The translations under genes and the position numbers were made by a program. Shown here piece by piece: positions 51,671 to 60,886 of a DNA stretch of 64,000 bases; the first letter of the stretch is position 1; each line of letters begins with the position of its first letter. Source of the DNA: Prevotella sp. UBA2742 (GTDB taxonomy: Bacteria; Bacteroidota; Bacteroidia; Bacteroidales; Bacteroidaceae); NCBI GenBank assembly GCA_002353485.1, contig DEJS01000001.1, positions 67,911 to 131,910 on the forward strand, read 5' to 3'. Below the pieces are notes generated by a model. That model made no database searches. It was not told where the DNA came from and saw only the letters and a program-made list of their open reading frames with translations.

Positions 51671-54600
51671 ATGACTTTTACAACCTTTATCAAACGCCCG
51701 GTGCTCTCGACGGTGATTTCTATCGCCCTCGTGCTGCTGGGCTTCATAGGACTGGTGACGCTGCCCATAGAGCAGTACCCTAATATAGCTCCGCCTACCG
51801 TAGCGGTGTGGACCAGCTATCCGGGTGCCGACGCCGAGACGGTGAAGAACTCTGTCATTACGCCGCTGGAGGAAAGCATCAACGGTGTGGAGGGTATGGA
51901 CTACATCACCTCTACTGCTTCCACCGGTTCGGCACAGCTGAGCATTCTGTTCCGTCAGGGCATGAACGCCGATATGTGTGCCGTCAACGTGCAGAACCGC
52001 GTCTCGCAGGCACAGGCTTTGCTGCCTGCCGAGGTGACGCGCATCGGTGTGACGGTGACGAAGCGTCAGACCTCTCAGGTGCTGATGTATTCGCTGACGT
52101 CGGACGGACGCTACGACGACGAGTTCCTGACTAACTATGCCAACATCAACATCATACCCGCCCTGAAGCGTATTCAGGGTGTGGGCGACGTGCAGAGCCC
52201 CGGTCTGAAGACCTACGCCATGCGCATTTGGCTGAAGCCCGACGTGATGAAGCAGTACAACCTGATGCCTTCAGACATCAGCGGCGTGCTGGCCGAGCAG
52301 AACATCGAGGCTGCGCCGGGTAGCTTCGGACAGGAGAGCGACGTCACCTACGAGTATGCCATGCGCTATACAGGTCGTCTGAAGACCGCCGAGGAGTTCG
52401 GCAACATCATCATCCAGAGTGATGCCAACGGTCAGACGCTGAAGCTGAAGGACGTGGCGAAGATAGAGCTGGGCGGCCAGCAGTACTCGGTGTCGATGAA
52501 GAACAACAACATCCCGTCAGTGATGGGTATGGTGCAGCAGATTGCAGGCTCGAATGCCAACGAAATTGCCAAGCAGGTAAAGGCCGAGTTGGAAGAGCAG
52601 GCCAAGTTGTTCCCGCCGGGCATGAAATACAAGATTAACTACGACGTGACGGAGTTCCTGTATGCCTCTATCGAGGAGGTGGTGTTCACGCTGGTGTTCA
52701 CACTGATACTGGTGTTCCTGGTTATCTACATCTTCCTGCAGGACTGGCGCTCTACGCTCATCCCGCTGATTGCCGTGCCTGTGTCGCTCGTCGGTACGTT
52801 CTTCTTCCTCAGTGTGTTTGGCTTCTCCATCAACCTGCTGACACTGTCGGCCTTGCTGTTGGCCATCGCCATTGTGGTGGACGACGCCATCGTGGTGGTC
52901 GAGGCCGTGCATGCCAAGCTGGACCAGGGCTACAAGTCGGCACTGACGGCGTCCATCGACGCCATGAACGAGATTTCGGGAGCTATCATATCCATTACCC
53001 TGGTGATGGCGTCGGTGTTTATCCCCGTGTCGTTCATCGGAGGTACCTCGGGTACGTTCTATCGTGAGTTCGGTGTCACGATGGCCGTCAGCATCTTCAT
53101 CTCGGCGCTGAACGCCCTGACGCTGTCGCCGGCCCTCTGTGCCATCTTCCTGAAACCTCACGACAAGGAGGGTCACGAGAAGAAAATGTCGGCCATTGAC
53201 CGTTTCCATACGTCGTTCAATGTGGCCTACGACAAGGTGCTGGGCAAGTATAAGGGCATTATCGAGAAGCTGGTGCGCAGGCCCATCGCCATTATCTTGG
53301 CGGTTGTCGTCGGTATTGTGGTGCTGGTGACTACCATGGCTACTACGAAGACGGGTCTGGTGCCCGACGAGGATACCGGAACCATCTTCTGTACCGTCTC
53401 CATGCCGCCCGCCACTTCGGTGGAGCGTACCAAGCAGGTCATCAGTCAGGTTGACTCTATTCTGGCTGCCGACCCCGCCATTCTGAACCGTGAGCAGATT
53501 CAGGGTTATAACTTCATTGCCGGTGCCGGTTCTGACCAGGCCACGTTCATCATCAAGCTGAAGCCTTTTGAGGAGCGCCAGAAAGGTTTCTGGTGGAAGC
53601 TCAGCGGACTGTGGCAGGGCGACGGCATCTACCGTTTCTTTATGAATCCGTACGATTCGCAGGGTGTTCTGGTGCAGATATACCTGAAGACGGCGCATAT
53701 CAAGGACGCACAGATACTGGCCTTCGGACCGCCTATGATTCCTGGCTTCTCGGCCAACTCGGGTATTTCGCTCGTCATGCAGGACCGTACCGGTGGTTCG
53801 CTGGACCGTTTCTTCCAGGTAACGAAGGACTTCCTGGCCGAGCTCAACAAGCGGCCTGAGTTCCAGACAGCTCAGACCTCCTACAACCCCAACTACCCGC
53901 AGTACATGCTGTACGTCGATGTGGCCAAGTGTAAGCAGGCCGGCATCTCGCCCAATACGGTGCTGACGACGCTGCAGGGCTACTATGGCGGACTGTATGC
54001 CTCGAACTTCAACGCCTACGGTAAACTGTACCGTGTAATGATTCAGGGCTCACCCGAGACACGTATGACGCCTGAGTCGCTGAACAGCATCTACGTACGT
54101 ACGCCTGGCGGCATGTCGCCCGTGCAGGAGTTCTGCCGCATGGAGCGCGTCTACGGACCGTCCAATATTAACCGCTTCAACCTGTTTACCTCTATCAACG
54201 TCACCGGTACCGTGGCCTCTGGCTACTCTACGGGTGAGGCCCTGAAGGCCATTGCCGAGGTAGGCGAACAGGTGCTGCCACAAGGCTACACCTACGACTT
54301 CTCAGGTCTGACGCGTGAGGAGGCCAAGTCGTCGAACACGACGGCCGTTATCTTCCTGCTGTGTTTCATCTTTATCTACCTCATCCTGTCGGCACAGTAC
54401 GAGTCGTACATCCTGCCCCTGGCTGTGGTGCTCTCGGTGCCCTTCGGACTGGCAGGCTGCTTCCTCTTCACGATGCTCTTCGGACACTCTAACGACATCT
54501 ACATGCAGATATCGCTCATCATGCTGATAGGTCTGTTGGCCAAGAACGCCATCCTTATCGTGCAGTTCGCCCTGGAGCGCCGTCAGACGGGTATGGCCAT

Positions 54601-54928
54601 TACATGGTCGGCTACGCTGGGTGCTGCGGCACGTCTGCGTCCTATCCTGATGACGTCGTTGGCTATGGTCATCGGTCTGTTGCCTATGATGTTTGCATCG
54701 GGTGTAGGTAAAAACGGTAACCAGACACTGGGTGCTGCTGCCGTGGGCGGTATGTTGATTGGTACGCTGTGTCAGGTGCTTGTAGTGCCTACGCTGTTCG
54801 TCATCTTCCAGTCCTTGCAGGAGCGTATCTCGCCCATGAAGTTTGAGGACGAGGAAATCAACAACGACGTGGCCAGCGAGATATCTCAGTATGCCCTCCG
54901 TCCTGTGGACTATAAATTAGAGGAGTAA
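51671..54928 (+). CDS. RND multidrug efflux permease (AcrB/HAE1 family)
   Basis: A 1,085-residue proton-driven transporter with 12 membrane segments and two large periplasmic loops. N-terminal TFIKRPVLSTVIS, the proton-relay Asp pair in AIAIVVDDAIVVVEAV (segment 4) and GLLAKNAILIVQFA in segment 11 are typical. HAE1 pumps export hydrophobic or amphiphilic compounds such as bile acids and drugs; the substrate here is unknown. 33 nt after the adaptor, 6 nt before the outer-membrane gene. Confidence 0.95.
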   Translation: MTFTTFIKRPVLSTVISIALVLLGFIGLVTLPIEQYPNIAPPTVAVWTSYPGADAETVKNSVITPLEESINGVEGMDYITSTASTGSAQLSILFRQGMNADMCAVNVQNRVSQAQALLPAEVTRIGVTVTKRQTSQVLMYSLTSDGRYDDEFLTNYANINIIPALKRIQGVGDVQSPGLKTYAMRIWLKPDVMKQYNLMPSDISGVLAEQNIEAAPGSFGQESDVTYEYAMRYTGRLKTAEEFGNIIIQSDANGQTLKLKDVAKIELGGQQYSVSMKNNNIPSVMGMVQQIAGSNANEIAKQVKAELEEQAKLFPPGMKYKINYDVTEFLYASIEEVVFTLVFTLILVFLVIYIFLQDWRSTLIPLIAVPVSLVGTFFFLSVFGFSINLLTLSALLLAIAIVVDDAIVVVEAVHAKLDQGYKSALTASIDAMNEISGAIISITLVMASVFIPVSFIGGTSGTFYREFGVTMAVSIFISALNALTLSPALCAIFLKPHDKEGHEKKMSAIDRFHTSFNVAYDKVLGKYKGIIEKLVRRPIAIILAVVVGIVVLVTTMATTKTGLVPDEDTGTIFCTVSMPPATSVERTKQVISQVDSILAADPAILNREQIQGYNFIAGAGSDQATFIIKLKPFEERQKGFWWKLSGLWQGDGIYRFFMNPYDSQGVLVQIYLKTAHIKDAQILAFGPPMIPGFSANSGISLVMQDRTGGSLDRFFQVTKDFLAELNKRPEFQTAQTSYNPNYPQYMLYVDVAKCKQAGISPNTVLTTLQGYYGGLYASNFNAYGKLYRVMIQGSPETRMTPESLNSIYVRTPGGMSPVQEFCRMERVYGPSNINRFNLFTSINVTGTVASGYSTGEALKAIAEVGEQVLPQGYTYDFSGLTREEAKSSNTTAVIFLLCFIFIYLILSAQYESYILPLAVVLSVPFGLAGCFLFTMLFGHSNDIYMQISLIMLIGLLAKNAILIVQFALERRQTGMAITWSATLGAAARLRPILMTSLAMVIGLLPMMFASGVGKNGNQTLGAAAVGGMLIGTLCQVLVVPTLFVIFQSLQERISPMKFEDEEINNDVASEISQYALRPVDYKLEE

Positions 54929-54934
54929 AGAGCT

Positions 54935-56332
54935 ATGAAGAAGTATATGATATTAGCTGTCGCAGGCTTGCTGATGAGCAGCTGCGGCGTATATAACAAG
55001 TACGAGCGTCCTGAGGTGGACACAAAGGGACTGATACGCGATGCCGTAAGCGACGCGGACACCTTGTTCGTGGCGCCCGAGGACACGGCATCGTTCGGCA
55101 ACCTGCCCTGGCGCGCGGTATTCACTGACCCTCAGCTACAGGCACTCATTGAGCAGGGACTGGAGAAGAATGCCAACCTGCAGAATGCTGTCCTGACGGT
55201 ACAGATGTATGAGACCATGCTGAAGGCTGCCAAGCTGGCTTTCCTGCCTGCCATCACCTTTGGTGGCGCCCAGGCCCAGATGGGAAGCATCAACACGGTA
55301 TATACCGACCCGTCGGTGACAACCAAGTCGTACCAGTTCCCGCTGACTGCATCGTGGACGCTAGACCTCTTTGGCAACATCCTCTCGCAGAAGCGTTCCA
55401 CGCAGATGAAGCTGCTGGGCTTCAAGGACTATCAGATGGCCGTCCGCGCACAGGTCATTGCGGGCATTGCCAACAGCTACTATACGCTGCTGATGCTGGA
55501 CGAGCAGCTGCGCATCGTCACCGAGATGAGCAAGATGGCCAAAGAGACGTGGGACATTATGAAGATGCAGCACCAGCTGGGACGCATGCGCTCTACCAGC
55601 GTGCAGAGTGCTGAGGCTGCCTACTTGTCTACCCAGACGCAGGCCAACGACTTCCGTCGCCAGATACGTGCTACGGAGAATGCACTCTCATTGCTGATTG
55701 GTCAGGCTGGTCAGCAGATACCCCGTTCGACACTGGCCGAGCAGTCGCTGCCCACCGAGTTTGCTACGGGGGTTGGCGTCCAGCTGCTTCAGAACCGCCC
55801 CGATGTGCACAACGCAGAGATGCAGCTCGCAGCCTGCTTCCATGACGTGCAGACGGCCCGCTCGCAGTTCTATCCCAGCATCACCATTGGTGCTACGGGC
55901 GCCTTTAGCAACATGTCGGGGTCTATGAATCCTGGCAAGTGGCTGCTGAACCTCTTCGGATCGCTGACGCAGCCCATCTTCGCCCGCGGTGCGCTGATTG
56001 CCAACCTGAAGGTGAGCAAGCTGCAGTACGAGCAGGCCTTCAACAACTGGCAGAACGCTATTCTTTCGGCAGGTAATGAGGTCAGCAATGCGCTCGTCAA
56101 CTATAATGGCTACGATGCTAACTCGCAGCTGGAAAGTCAGCGTGTCAAGGTGCTCTCTAAGAATGTGGAAGACACCCGTGCCCTTTACATCAGTTCGGGC
56201 AGCAGCTATCTGGAGGTTATCACGGCACAGACACAGCTGCTTTCTGCTCAGCTGAACAAGGTATCGGCCGACTTTAATAAGATGCAGACCGTGGTAAGTC
56301 TCTATACGGCTCTCGGAGGCGGCGGCAAGTAG
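54935..56332 (+). CDS. RND outer-membrane channel lipoprotein (OprM/NodT type)
   Basis: A 465-residue TolC-like factor. The signal peptide ends with a lipobox (LMSSCGVY). Two duplicated helical repeats carry the expected signatures (LPWRAVFTDPQLQALIEQ at the start, LLQNRPDVHNAEMQL at the second repeat). It forms the outer-membrane duct of the tripartite pump encoded with the two preceding genes. An octamer-type repeat begins 8 nt after the stop. Confidence 0.93.
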   Translation: MKKYMILAVAGLLMSSCGVYNKYERPEVDTKGLIRDAVSDADTLFVAPEDTASFGNLPWRAVFTDPQLQALIEQGLEKNANLQNAVLTVQMYETMLKAAKLAFLPAITFGGAQAQMGSINTVYTDPSVTTKSYQFPLTASWTLDLFGNILSQKRSTQMKLLGFKDYQMAVRAQVIAGIANSYYTLLMLDEQLRIVTEMSKMAKETWDIMKMQHQLGRMRSTSVQSAEAAYLSTQTQANDFRRQIRATENALSLLIGQAGQQIPRSTLAEQSLPTEFATGVGVQLLQNRPDVHNAEMQLAACFHDVQTARSQFYPSITIGATGAFSNMSGSMNPGKWLLNLFGSLTQPIFARGALIANLKVSKLQYEQAFNNWQNAILSAGNEVSNALVNYNGYDANSQLESQRVKVLSKNVEDTRALYISSGSSYLEVITAQTQLLSAQLNKVSADFNKMQTVVSLYTALGGGGK

Positions 56333-56340
56333 CGGCCTTG

Positions 56341-56388
56341 TTATTATGTCTAAATTAAAGGACATGTTATTATGTTATTATGTCTAAA
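56341..56388. repeat. TTATTATG repeat after the efflux operon
   Basis: TTATTATGTCTAAA occurs at 56341-56354 and 56375-56388, with an extra TTATTATG at 56367-56374 directly before the second copy. It lies between the efflux operon stop and lpxA and looks like a sparse member of the short-period arrays seen elsewhere in the window. Confidence 0.6.
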
Positions 56389-56402
56389 AAGGATAGGTTA
56401 AT

Positions 56403-57176
56403 ATGTCAGAAATAAGTCCAAGAGCAGAGGTATCGCCAAAGGCGAAAATCGGCGCCAACTGTAAGATATTCCCCTTCGTCTATATTGAGGACGACGTGGT
56501 GATAGGTGACAACTGTATCATCTTCCCCTTTGTCAGCATTTGTAATGGTACCCGGATGGGTAATAACAACAAGGTGCATCAGGGAACAGTCATCTCGGCA
56601 TTGCCGCAGGACTTTGAGTTCCATGGCGAGAAGACGGAGTGTATCATTGGCGACAACAATATCTTCCGCGAGAATGTGGTGGTGAACCGTGCCACCCACA
56701 CTGGTGGACAGACGGTGTTAGGTAACGACAACGTGCTGATGGAGGGTGCCCACATCTCGCACGATACGAAGGTGGGCAACCGTTGTGTCTTCGGCTATGG
56801 TACGAAGATAGCCGGTGACTGTATGATTGAGGAAGGCGTCATCTTCTCGTCAAGCGTCATCGAGAATGCCAAGACGCGTGTGGGTAAGGGTTCGATGATT
56901 CAGGCCGGTACCAGTTTCTCGAAGGATGTTCCTCCTTACATCATCTGTACCCGCAAGCAGGAGTATGGTGGCGTGAACATGCAGGTGGCCCGTCAGCACG
57001 GCATCGACGAGAAGGTGCTTAAGCATATCGCCAACGCCTACCGTCTGGTGTTCCACGGCAAGACATCGCTTTTCGATGCAGTGAACCAGATAGAGGAGCA
57101 GGTGCCCGACGGCCCCTTCATCCGTCACATCATTGAGTTCCTGCGCGCTACGGAGGTGGGAATCATCAACAAGTAA
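56403..57176 (+). CDS. lpxA: LpxA-type acyl-ACP UDP-GlcNAc O-acyltransferase
   Basis: A 257-residue left-handed beta-helix protein with hexapeptide repeats to about residue 185 and a helical C-terminal tail. The LpxA signature with the catalytic His is present (LMEGAHISHDTKVGNRCV), as are RENVVVNRATHTGG and DFEFHGEKT. It would add the first acyl chain of lipid A. Bacteroidota often carry a second LpxA-like copy beside lpxC-fabZ; this one is alone here, so it could be the paralogue. No clear promoter box; it may be read from the efflux operon. Confidence 0.82.
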   Translation: MSEISPRAEVSPKAKIGANCKIFPFVYIEDDVVIGDNCIIFPFVSICNGTRMGNNNKVHQGTVISALPQDFEFHGEKTECIIGDNNIFRENVVVNRATHTGGQTVLGNDNVLMEGAHISHDTKVGNRCVFGYGTKIAGDCMIEEGVIFSSSVIENAKTRVGKGSMIQAGTSFSKDVPPYIICTRKQEYGGVNMQVARQHGIDEKVLKHIANAYRLVFHGKTSLFDAVNQIEEQVPDGPFIRHIIEFLRATEVGIINK

Positions 57177-57185
57177 TGTTTTACA

Positions 57186-57217
57186 ACTGTCGTTCCCGTT
57201 GTTGCGGGGACGACAGT
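57186..57217. terminator. hairpin between convergent lpxA and the radical SAM gene
   Basis: 13-base arms (57186-57198 and 57205-57217) with a single T-G mismatch and a 6-base loop. No clear T run, so terminator function is plausible rather than certain. Confidence 0.5.
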
Positions 57218-57219
57218 CG

Positions 57220-57996
57220 TCAATAGCTGGCCGTACAGGGAATTCCTAAGGCAAGTACACGGTCGCGGATGGCATCGAGCTGTTCGCGACTTGCTTTTTC
57301 CAGACCAGGGGTAGGTGTCTCGCGGTCGATGGTGTAGACCATGACCTGCTGGGGGGCTATCTCCTTGACGGCTTCCAGCCAGGGGTCGACATACGCGGGC
57401 CCGGTGTTGTCGACCGACTCGCCATGGCACTCGCCCTGCATGAAGATGGTTTGTATGATGACGTGTCCTTGGAACGACTTCATGCCCTCGATGATCTGGC
57501 GCACGTCGTAGCTGCCGTTGGGCTGGTCTACTTTGTTGATATAAACGGGGTCTACCGTGTCGAGCTTCAGGATGTTGTTGTCTACGCGCATGAGGGCGTC
57601 GTGGACGGTCTGACGGTGAATCATGGTAGAGTTGGAGAGTACGCTGACCTTCGCCTGCGGACAGTAGCGGTTGCGCAGGCGGATGGTGTCGTCGATGATG
57701 TCGGCAAACTGAGGATGACTGGTAGGCTCGCCATTGCCGGCAAAGGTGAGCACGTCGGGCAGCTCGGCGTCGGCCACCATTTTCTGGAGTTGCTCTTCTA
57801 ACTTTTCGGCTACCTGCTGGCGTGTCGGCATGTGCAGGGTAGGGCGGTGGTCTTCGTTCAGACCGCATTCGCAGTAGATACAGTTGAAGCTGCATGCTTT
57901 TCCGTCAGCAGGCAGCAGATTAATGCCTAACGAGATGCCCAAACGGCGGCTGTGAACCGGGCCGAAAATGGGCGAAGGATAGATGATTGTACTCAT
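57220..57996 (-). CDS. radical SAM protein
   Basis: A 258-residue protein starting at the ATG at 57996. The cluster motif CSFNCIYCECG gives the three Cys of the [4Fe-4S] centre. Other features: FGPVHSRRLGISLGINLLP, TFAGNGEPTSHPQF (the GxIxxxxGEP-like strand) and VHDALMRVDNNILKLDTVD. It belongs to the short radical SAM family related to wybutosine- or activase-like enzymes of unknown substrate. It is monocistronic and faces lpxA. Confidence 0.85.
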   Translation of the reverse strand: MSTIIYPSPIFGPVHSRRLGISLGINLLPADGKACSFNCIYCECGLNEDHRPTLHMPTRQQVAEKLEEQLQKMVADAELPDVLTFAGNGEPTSHPQFADIIDDTIRLRNRYCPQAKVSVLSNSTMIHRQTVHDALMRVDNNILKLDTVDPVYINKVDQPNGSYDVRQIIEGMKSFQGHVIIQTIFMQGECHGESVDNTGPAYVDPWLEAVKEIAPQQVMVYTIDRETPTPGLEKASREQLDAIRDRVLALGIPCTASY

Positions 57997-58086
57997 AACG
58001 GGTGCAAAATTACATATTTTATGTGAAAATAGCATGGGGGAAGCTATTTTTTTCGCTTTTCGTTTCGTGCTTTTCCCTTTTTTTAG

Positions 58087-58094
58087 TACCTTTG
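58087..58094 (+). promoter_or_regulatory. -7 box TACCTTTG for the ftsX-folK block
   Basis: TACCTTTG, 24 nt before the ftsX ATG at 58119, preceded by a T-rich stretch. Confidence 0.65.
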
Positions 58095-58118
58095 CGCCAA
58101 ATTGGCTAATTGTAGACT

Positions 58119-58997
58119 ATGAGTAAGAAGCAAAAAGGAAGCCGCAGCCGACGTGGTATGCAGGCCGTAACGTTATGCATAAGTACTACCATGGTGCTTA
58201 TTCTGTTGGGCTTGGTGGTGTTCTTTGTGTTGTCGGCACATAACTTGTCGGCACACATGAAGGAGAATCTTGTGGTGACGGTGATGCTGAACGACTCGGT
58301 GACGGTAAACGAGGCAAAGATGCTGTGTCGTGACCTGTATCATAGGCCTTACAGTCATAACATTGACTACATCAGCAAGGAGCATGCTTTACGGGAACAG
58401 GTGAAGGAGATGGGCAGCGACCCGTCGGAGTTTCTGGGCTTTAATCCTTTTCCAAGTACTCTTGAGGTGCAGCTGAAGGCCGACTATGCCAATCGTGATT
58501 CGTTGCGGTGGATAGCAAAAGAAATAAAGAAAGACGCCAGAGTGACCGATTTGTCGTATATGGAGGACCTGATGGACCGGGTGAACGTGAACTTGAGTAG
58601 AATAAGCATTGTGCTCCTGGTATTGGCTGCCTTGCTTACCTTTGTGTCGTTCTCACTCATCAGTAATACCGTCAGGCTGAGTGTCTATGCCCGCCGTTTT
58701 GTTATTCACACCATGAAGCTGGTGGGAGCGTCATGGGGATTCATCAGACGTCCTTTCCTGAAACAGGCTGTCAGCATTGGTGTCGTAGCCGCTATCTTTG
58801 CCATTATGGTATTGGGGGCTGGTGCATACGGACTTTATCTTACACAGCCTGGTATCGAAGATGTAGTGACATGGCAGGTGATGGCTATTACCGCCATTAG
58901 TGTACTGATATTCGGTATAGTCATTACGGCACTTTGTGCATGGCTGGCTGTTAACAAGTTCCTGCGCATGAGAGCGGGAGAGTTGTATAAGATTTGA
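58119..58997 (+). CDS. ftsX: cell division protein FtsX
   Basis: A 292-residue membrane protein with the FtsX layout: a basic N-terminal tail, first membrane segment (about 18-42), a periplasmic domain of about 110 residues, then three membrane segments (about 163-185, 222-248 and 262-285). ARRFVIHTMKLVGASWGFIRRPF is the conserved loop that meets FtsE. With FtsE it regulates peptidoglycan hydrolases at the septum; ftsE is not in the window. First of a six-gene block. Confidence 0.92.
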   Translation: MSKKQKGSRSRRGMQAVTLCISTTMVLILLGLVVFFVLSAHNLSAHMKENLVVTVMLNDSVTVNEAKMLCRDLYHRPYSHNIDYISKEHALREQVKEMGSDPSEFLGFNPFPSTLEVQLKADYANRDSLRWIAKEIKKDARVTDLSYMEDLMDRVNVNLSRISIVLLVLAALLTFVSFSLISNTVRLSVYARRFVIHTMKLVGASWGFIRRPFLKQAVSIGVVAAIFAIMVLGAGAYGLYLTQPGIEDVVTWQVMAITAISVLIFGIVITALCAWLAVNKFLRMRAGELYKI

Positions 58998-59055
58998 GGA
59001 GTTAAGAAGTTAAGGAGTTAAGAAGTTAAGGAGTTAAGAAGTTAGAGGAGTTAAG
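58998..59055 (+). repeat. phased octamer array (GAGTTAAG/AAGTTAAG) after ftsX
   Basis: About seven 8-base units alternate GAGTTAAG and AAGTTAAG, beginning right after the ftsX stop (TGA at 58995-58997) and ending 5 nt before the next ATG. Every unit carries TTAA. It fills the whole ftsX-DUF3098 gap. Same family as the array at 19171-19196. Confidence 0.8.
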
Positions 59056-59060
59056 ATAGA

Positions 59061-59300
59061 ATGGATAAAAGAGATTTCGCTTTTGATAAGGTCAACTTTA
59101 TTCTGCTGGCCATTGGTATGGCAGTAGTGATAATAGGCTTCCTGCTGATGAGCGGTAGCGGCTCTACGGAGACGGCCTACAATCCGGATATATTCAGTGC
59201 CCGCCGTATCAAGGTGGCACCAGTAATATGCTTGCTGGGTTTCGTATCTATGGTTTATGCTGTTGTCAGAAAGCCAAAGGATAAGGAGGATATCAGATGA
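59061..59300 (+). CDS. DUF3098 small membrane protein
   Basis: A 79-residue protein with two membrane helices (about 11-30 and 49-68). The N-terminal FAFDKVNFILLAIGMAVVII and the middle AYNPDIFSARRIKVAPVIC match the DUF3098 pattern found next to ftsX in Bacteroidota. Function unknown. Its only upstream sequence is the octamer array, which must supply the ribosome binding region. Overlaps uppP by 4 nt (ATGA). Confidence 0.88.
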   Translation: MDKRDFAFDKVNFILLAIGMAVVIIGFLLMSGSGSTETAYNPDIFSARRIKVAPVICLLGFVSMVYAVVRKPKDKEDIR

Positions 59301-60154
59301 CTTGGATAGAGACCATCATCATTTCTATCGTTGAGGGCCTGACTGAGTTCCTGCCTGTGTCGTCGACAGGACACATGATTATTGCGCAGAACCTGTTGGG
59401 GGTTCCTCAAGGCGACCCTTTTGTGCATGCCTTTACATTCATCATCCAGTTTGGCGCTATCCTTTCGGTGGTATGTCTTTACTGGAAGCATTTCTTTTCT
59501 GTTGATAGCTCTCCTGCTCCTGCAGGGAGCAATGTCTTTCAGAGGTTGAAGCATCGCTTTAGTTTCTACTGGTTGCTTTTTGTGGGTGTACTGCCTGCAG
59601 TGGTAATAGGTTTGCTGGCCAAAAAGTCGGGCTTGCTTGACTGGTTGCTCGACAGTGTCGAGGTGGTAGCTGCCATGCTGGTGCTGGGAGGTATATTCAT
59701 GCTGTATTGCGACAAGCTGTTCAACAAGGGTAGCGAGTCAAACAGGGTTAATGAAAAGCGAGCCTTCCGTATTGGTCTTTTCCAGTGTATATCTGTTATT
59801 CCTGGTGTCTCTCGCTCCATGGCAACCATCGTCGGTGGTATGGCACAAGGGCTGACCCGAAAGAAGGCTGCTGAATTCTCGTTTTTCCTGGCTGTACCGA
59901 CCATGGCAGGAGCTACGTTGCTTGATTTGCTTGACTTGATGAAGGAAGAGACCTCTTGGGCAACGACGCATAACATTACGATGCTGGTGTTGGGCTGTGT
60001 CGTCTCGTTCATCGTGGCTTTGTTGGCCATGAAGTGGTTTGTCGGTTTCCTTACAAAGTATGGCTTCAAGGCTTTTGGCTACTATCGTATCATTGTGGGC
60101 GGCATTATCATTGTGCTGCTACTGACAGGACATTCACTTGCAATGGTTGACTGA
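59297..60154 (+). CDS. uppP: undecaprenyl-diphosphatase
   Basis: A 285-residue polytopic phosphatase of the BacA/UppP family. Motif 1, EGLTEFLPVSSTGHMII, supplies the catalytic Glu and His, and motif 2, PGVSRSMATIVGGM, the Arg and Ser. It recycles the undecaprenyl carrier needed for peptidoglycan and other envelope glycans. The stop shares a base with the truB start (TGATG). Confidence 0.96.
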   Translation: MTWIETIIISIVEGLTEFLPVSSTGHMIIAQNLLGVPQGDPFVHAFTFIIQFGAILSVVCLYWKHFFSVDSSPAPAGSNVFQRLKHRFSFYWLLFVGVLPAVVIGLLAKKSGLLDWLLDSVEVVAAMLVLGGIFMLYCDKLFNKGSESNRVNEKRAFRIGLFQCISVIPGVSRSMATIVGGMAQGLTRKKAAEFSFFLAVPTMAGATLLDLLDLMKEETSWATTHNITMLVLGCVVSFIVALLAMKWFVGFLTKYGFKAFGYYRIIVGGIIIVLLLTGHSLAMVD

Positions 60155-60855
60155 TGAACTTCACAGAGGGCGAATACATCTACATTAACAAGCCTTACCG
60201 TATGACTTCGTTCGGCGCTTTGGCTTATGTACGCACACGCGTCTCAAGAGCTGTGGGCGTCAGAAGAGTCAAGATAGGACATGCAGGTACGTTGGACCCT
60301 CTGGCCACAGGAGTACTTATACTTTGTACGGGTAAGAAGACCAAGGAGATAGAGCGCTTGCAGCTGGACACCAAGGAGTATACGGCAACGTTGCAGTTGG
60401 GTGCTACCACTCCAAGCTACGATATGGAGCATGAGGTGAACCAGTCGTATCCTACTTTGCATATAACCCGTGAGCTTATAGAGAAAACGCTGGTGGACTT
60501 TGTCGGAGAGATACAGCAGGTTCCGCCTTCATATTCGGCATGTAAGATAGGAGGCGACAGGGCCTACAAATTGAAACGGCAGGGCGAGACGGTAGAGTTG
60601 AAACCTAAAACCATTCGTATTGATGCTATCGAGCTGATGGACTTCGATGCCGAGAAGATGCAGATGAGCATTCATGTGCGTTGTGGAAAAGGTACCTACA
60701 TCAGAGCCTTGGCACGCGACATCGGTCGGGCTCTACAGAGCGGAGCCTACCTTACGGCACTATGCCGTACCAGGGTGGGGAATATCAGCATAGACGATTG
60801 TCTCACACTGGATGACTTCCCCCAATGGTTGGCTCAACAGGAGATAGAGAAATAA
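60154..60855 (+). CDS. truB: tRNA pseudouridine-55 synthase
   Basis: A 233-residue enzyme with the catalytic Asp in the motif KIGHAGTLDPLATGVL, followed by KEYTATLQLGATTPSYD and the RCGKGTYIRALARDIG motif. It makes the pseudouridine of the T loop. Shorter than proteobacterial TruB because the C-terminal PUA-type extension is reduced, as is usual in this phylum. Confidence 0.96.
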   Translation: MNFTEGEYIYINKPYRMTSFGALAYVRTRVSRAVGVRRVKIGHAGTLDPLATGVLILCTGKKTKEIERLQLDTKEYTATLQLGATTPSYDMEHEVNQSYPTLHITRELIEKTLVDFVGEIQQVPPSYSACKIGGDRAYKLKRQGETVELKPKTIRIDAIELMDFDAEKMQMSIHVRCGKGTYIRALARDIGRALQSGAYLTALCRTRVGNISIDDCLTLDDFPQWLAQQEIEK

Positions 60856-60886
60856 ATAGTAATTCGTTAAAATAGTTATTATACTG

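Noticed and set aside
58004..58011. TAATTTTG on the minus strand as -7 box of the radical SAM gene
   Set aside because: It fits TAnnTTTG but lies only 7 nt before the ATG in an AT-rich stretch; too weak to list as a feature.
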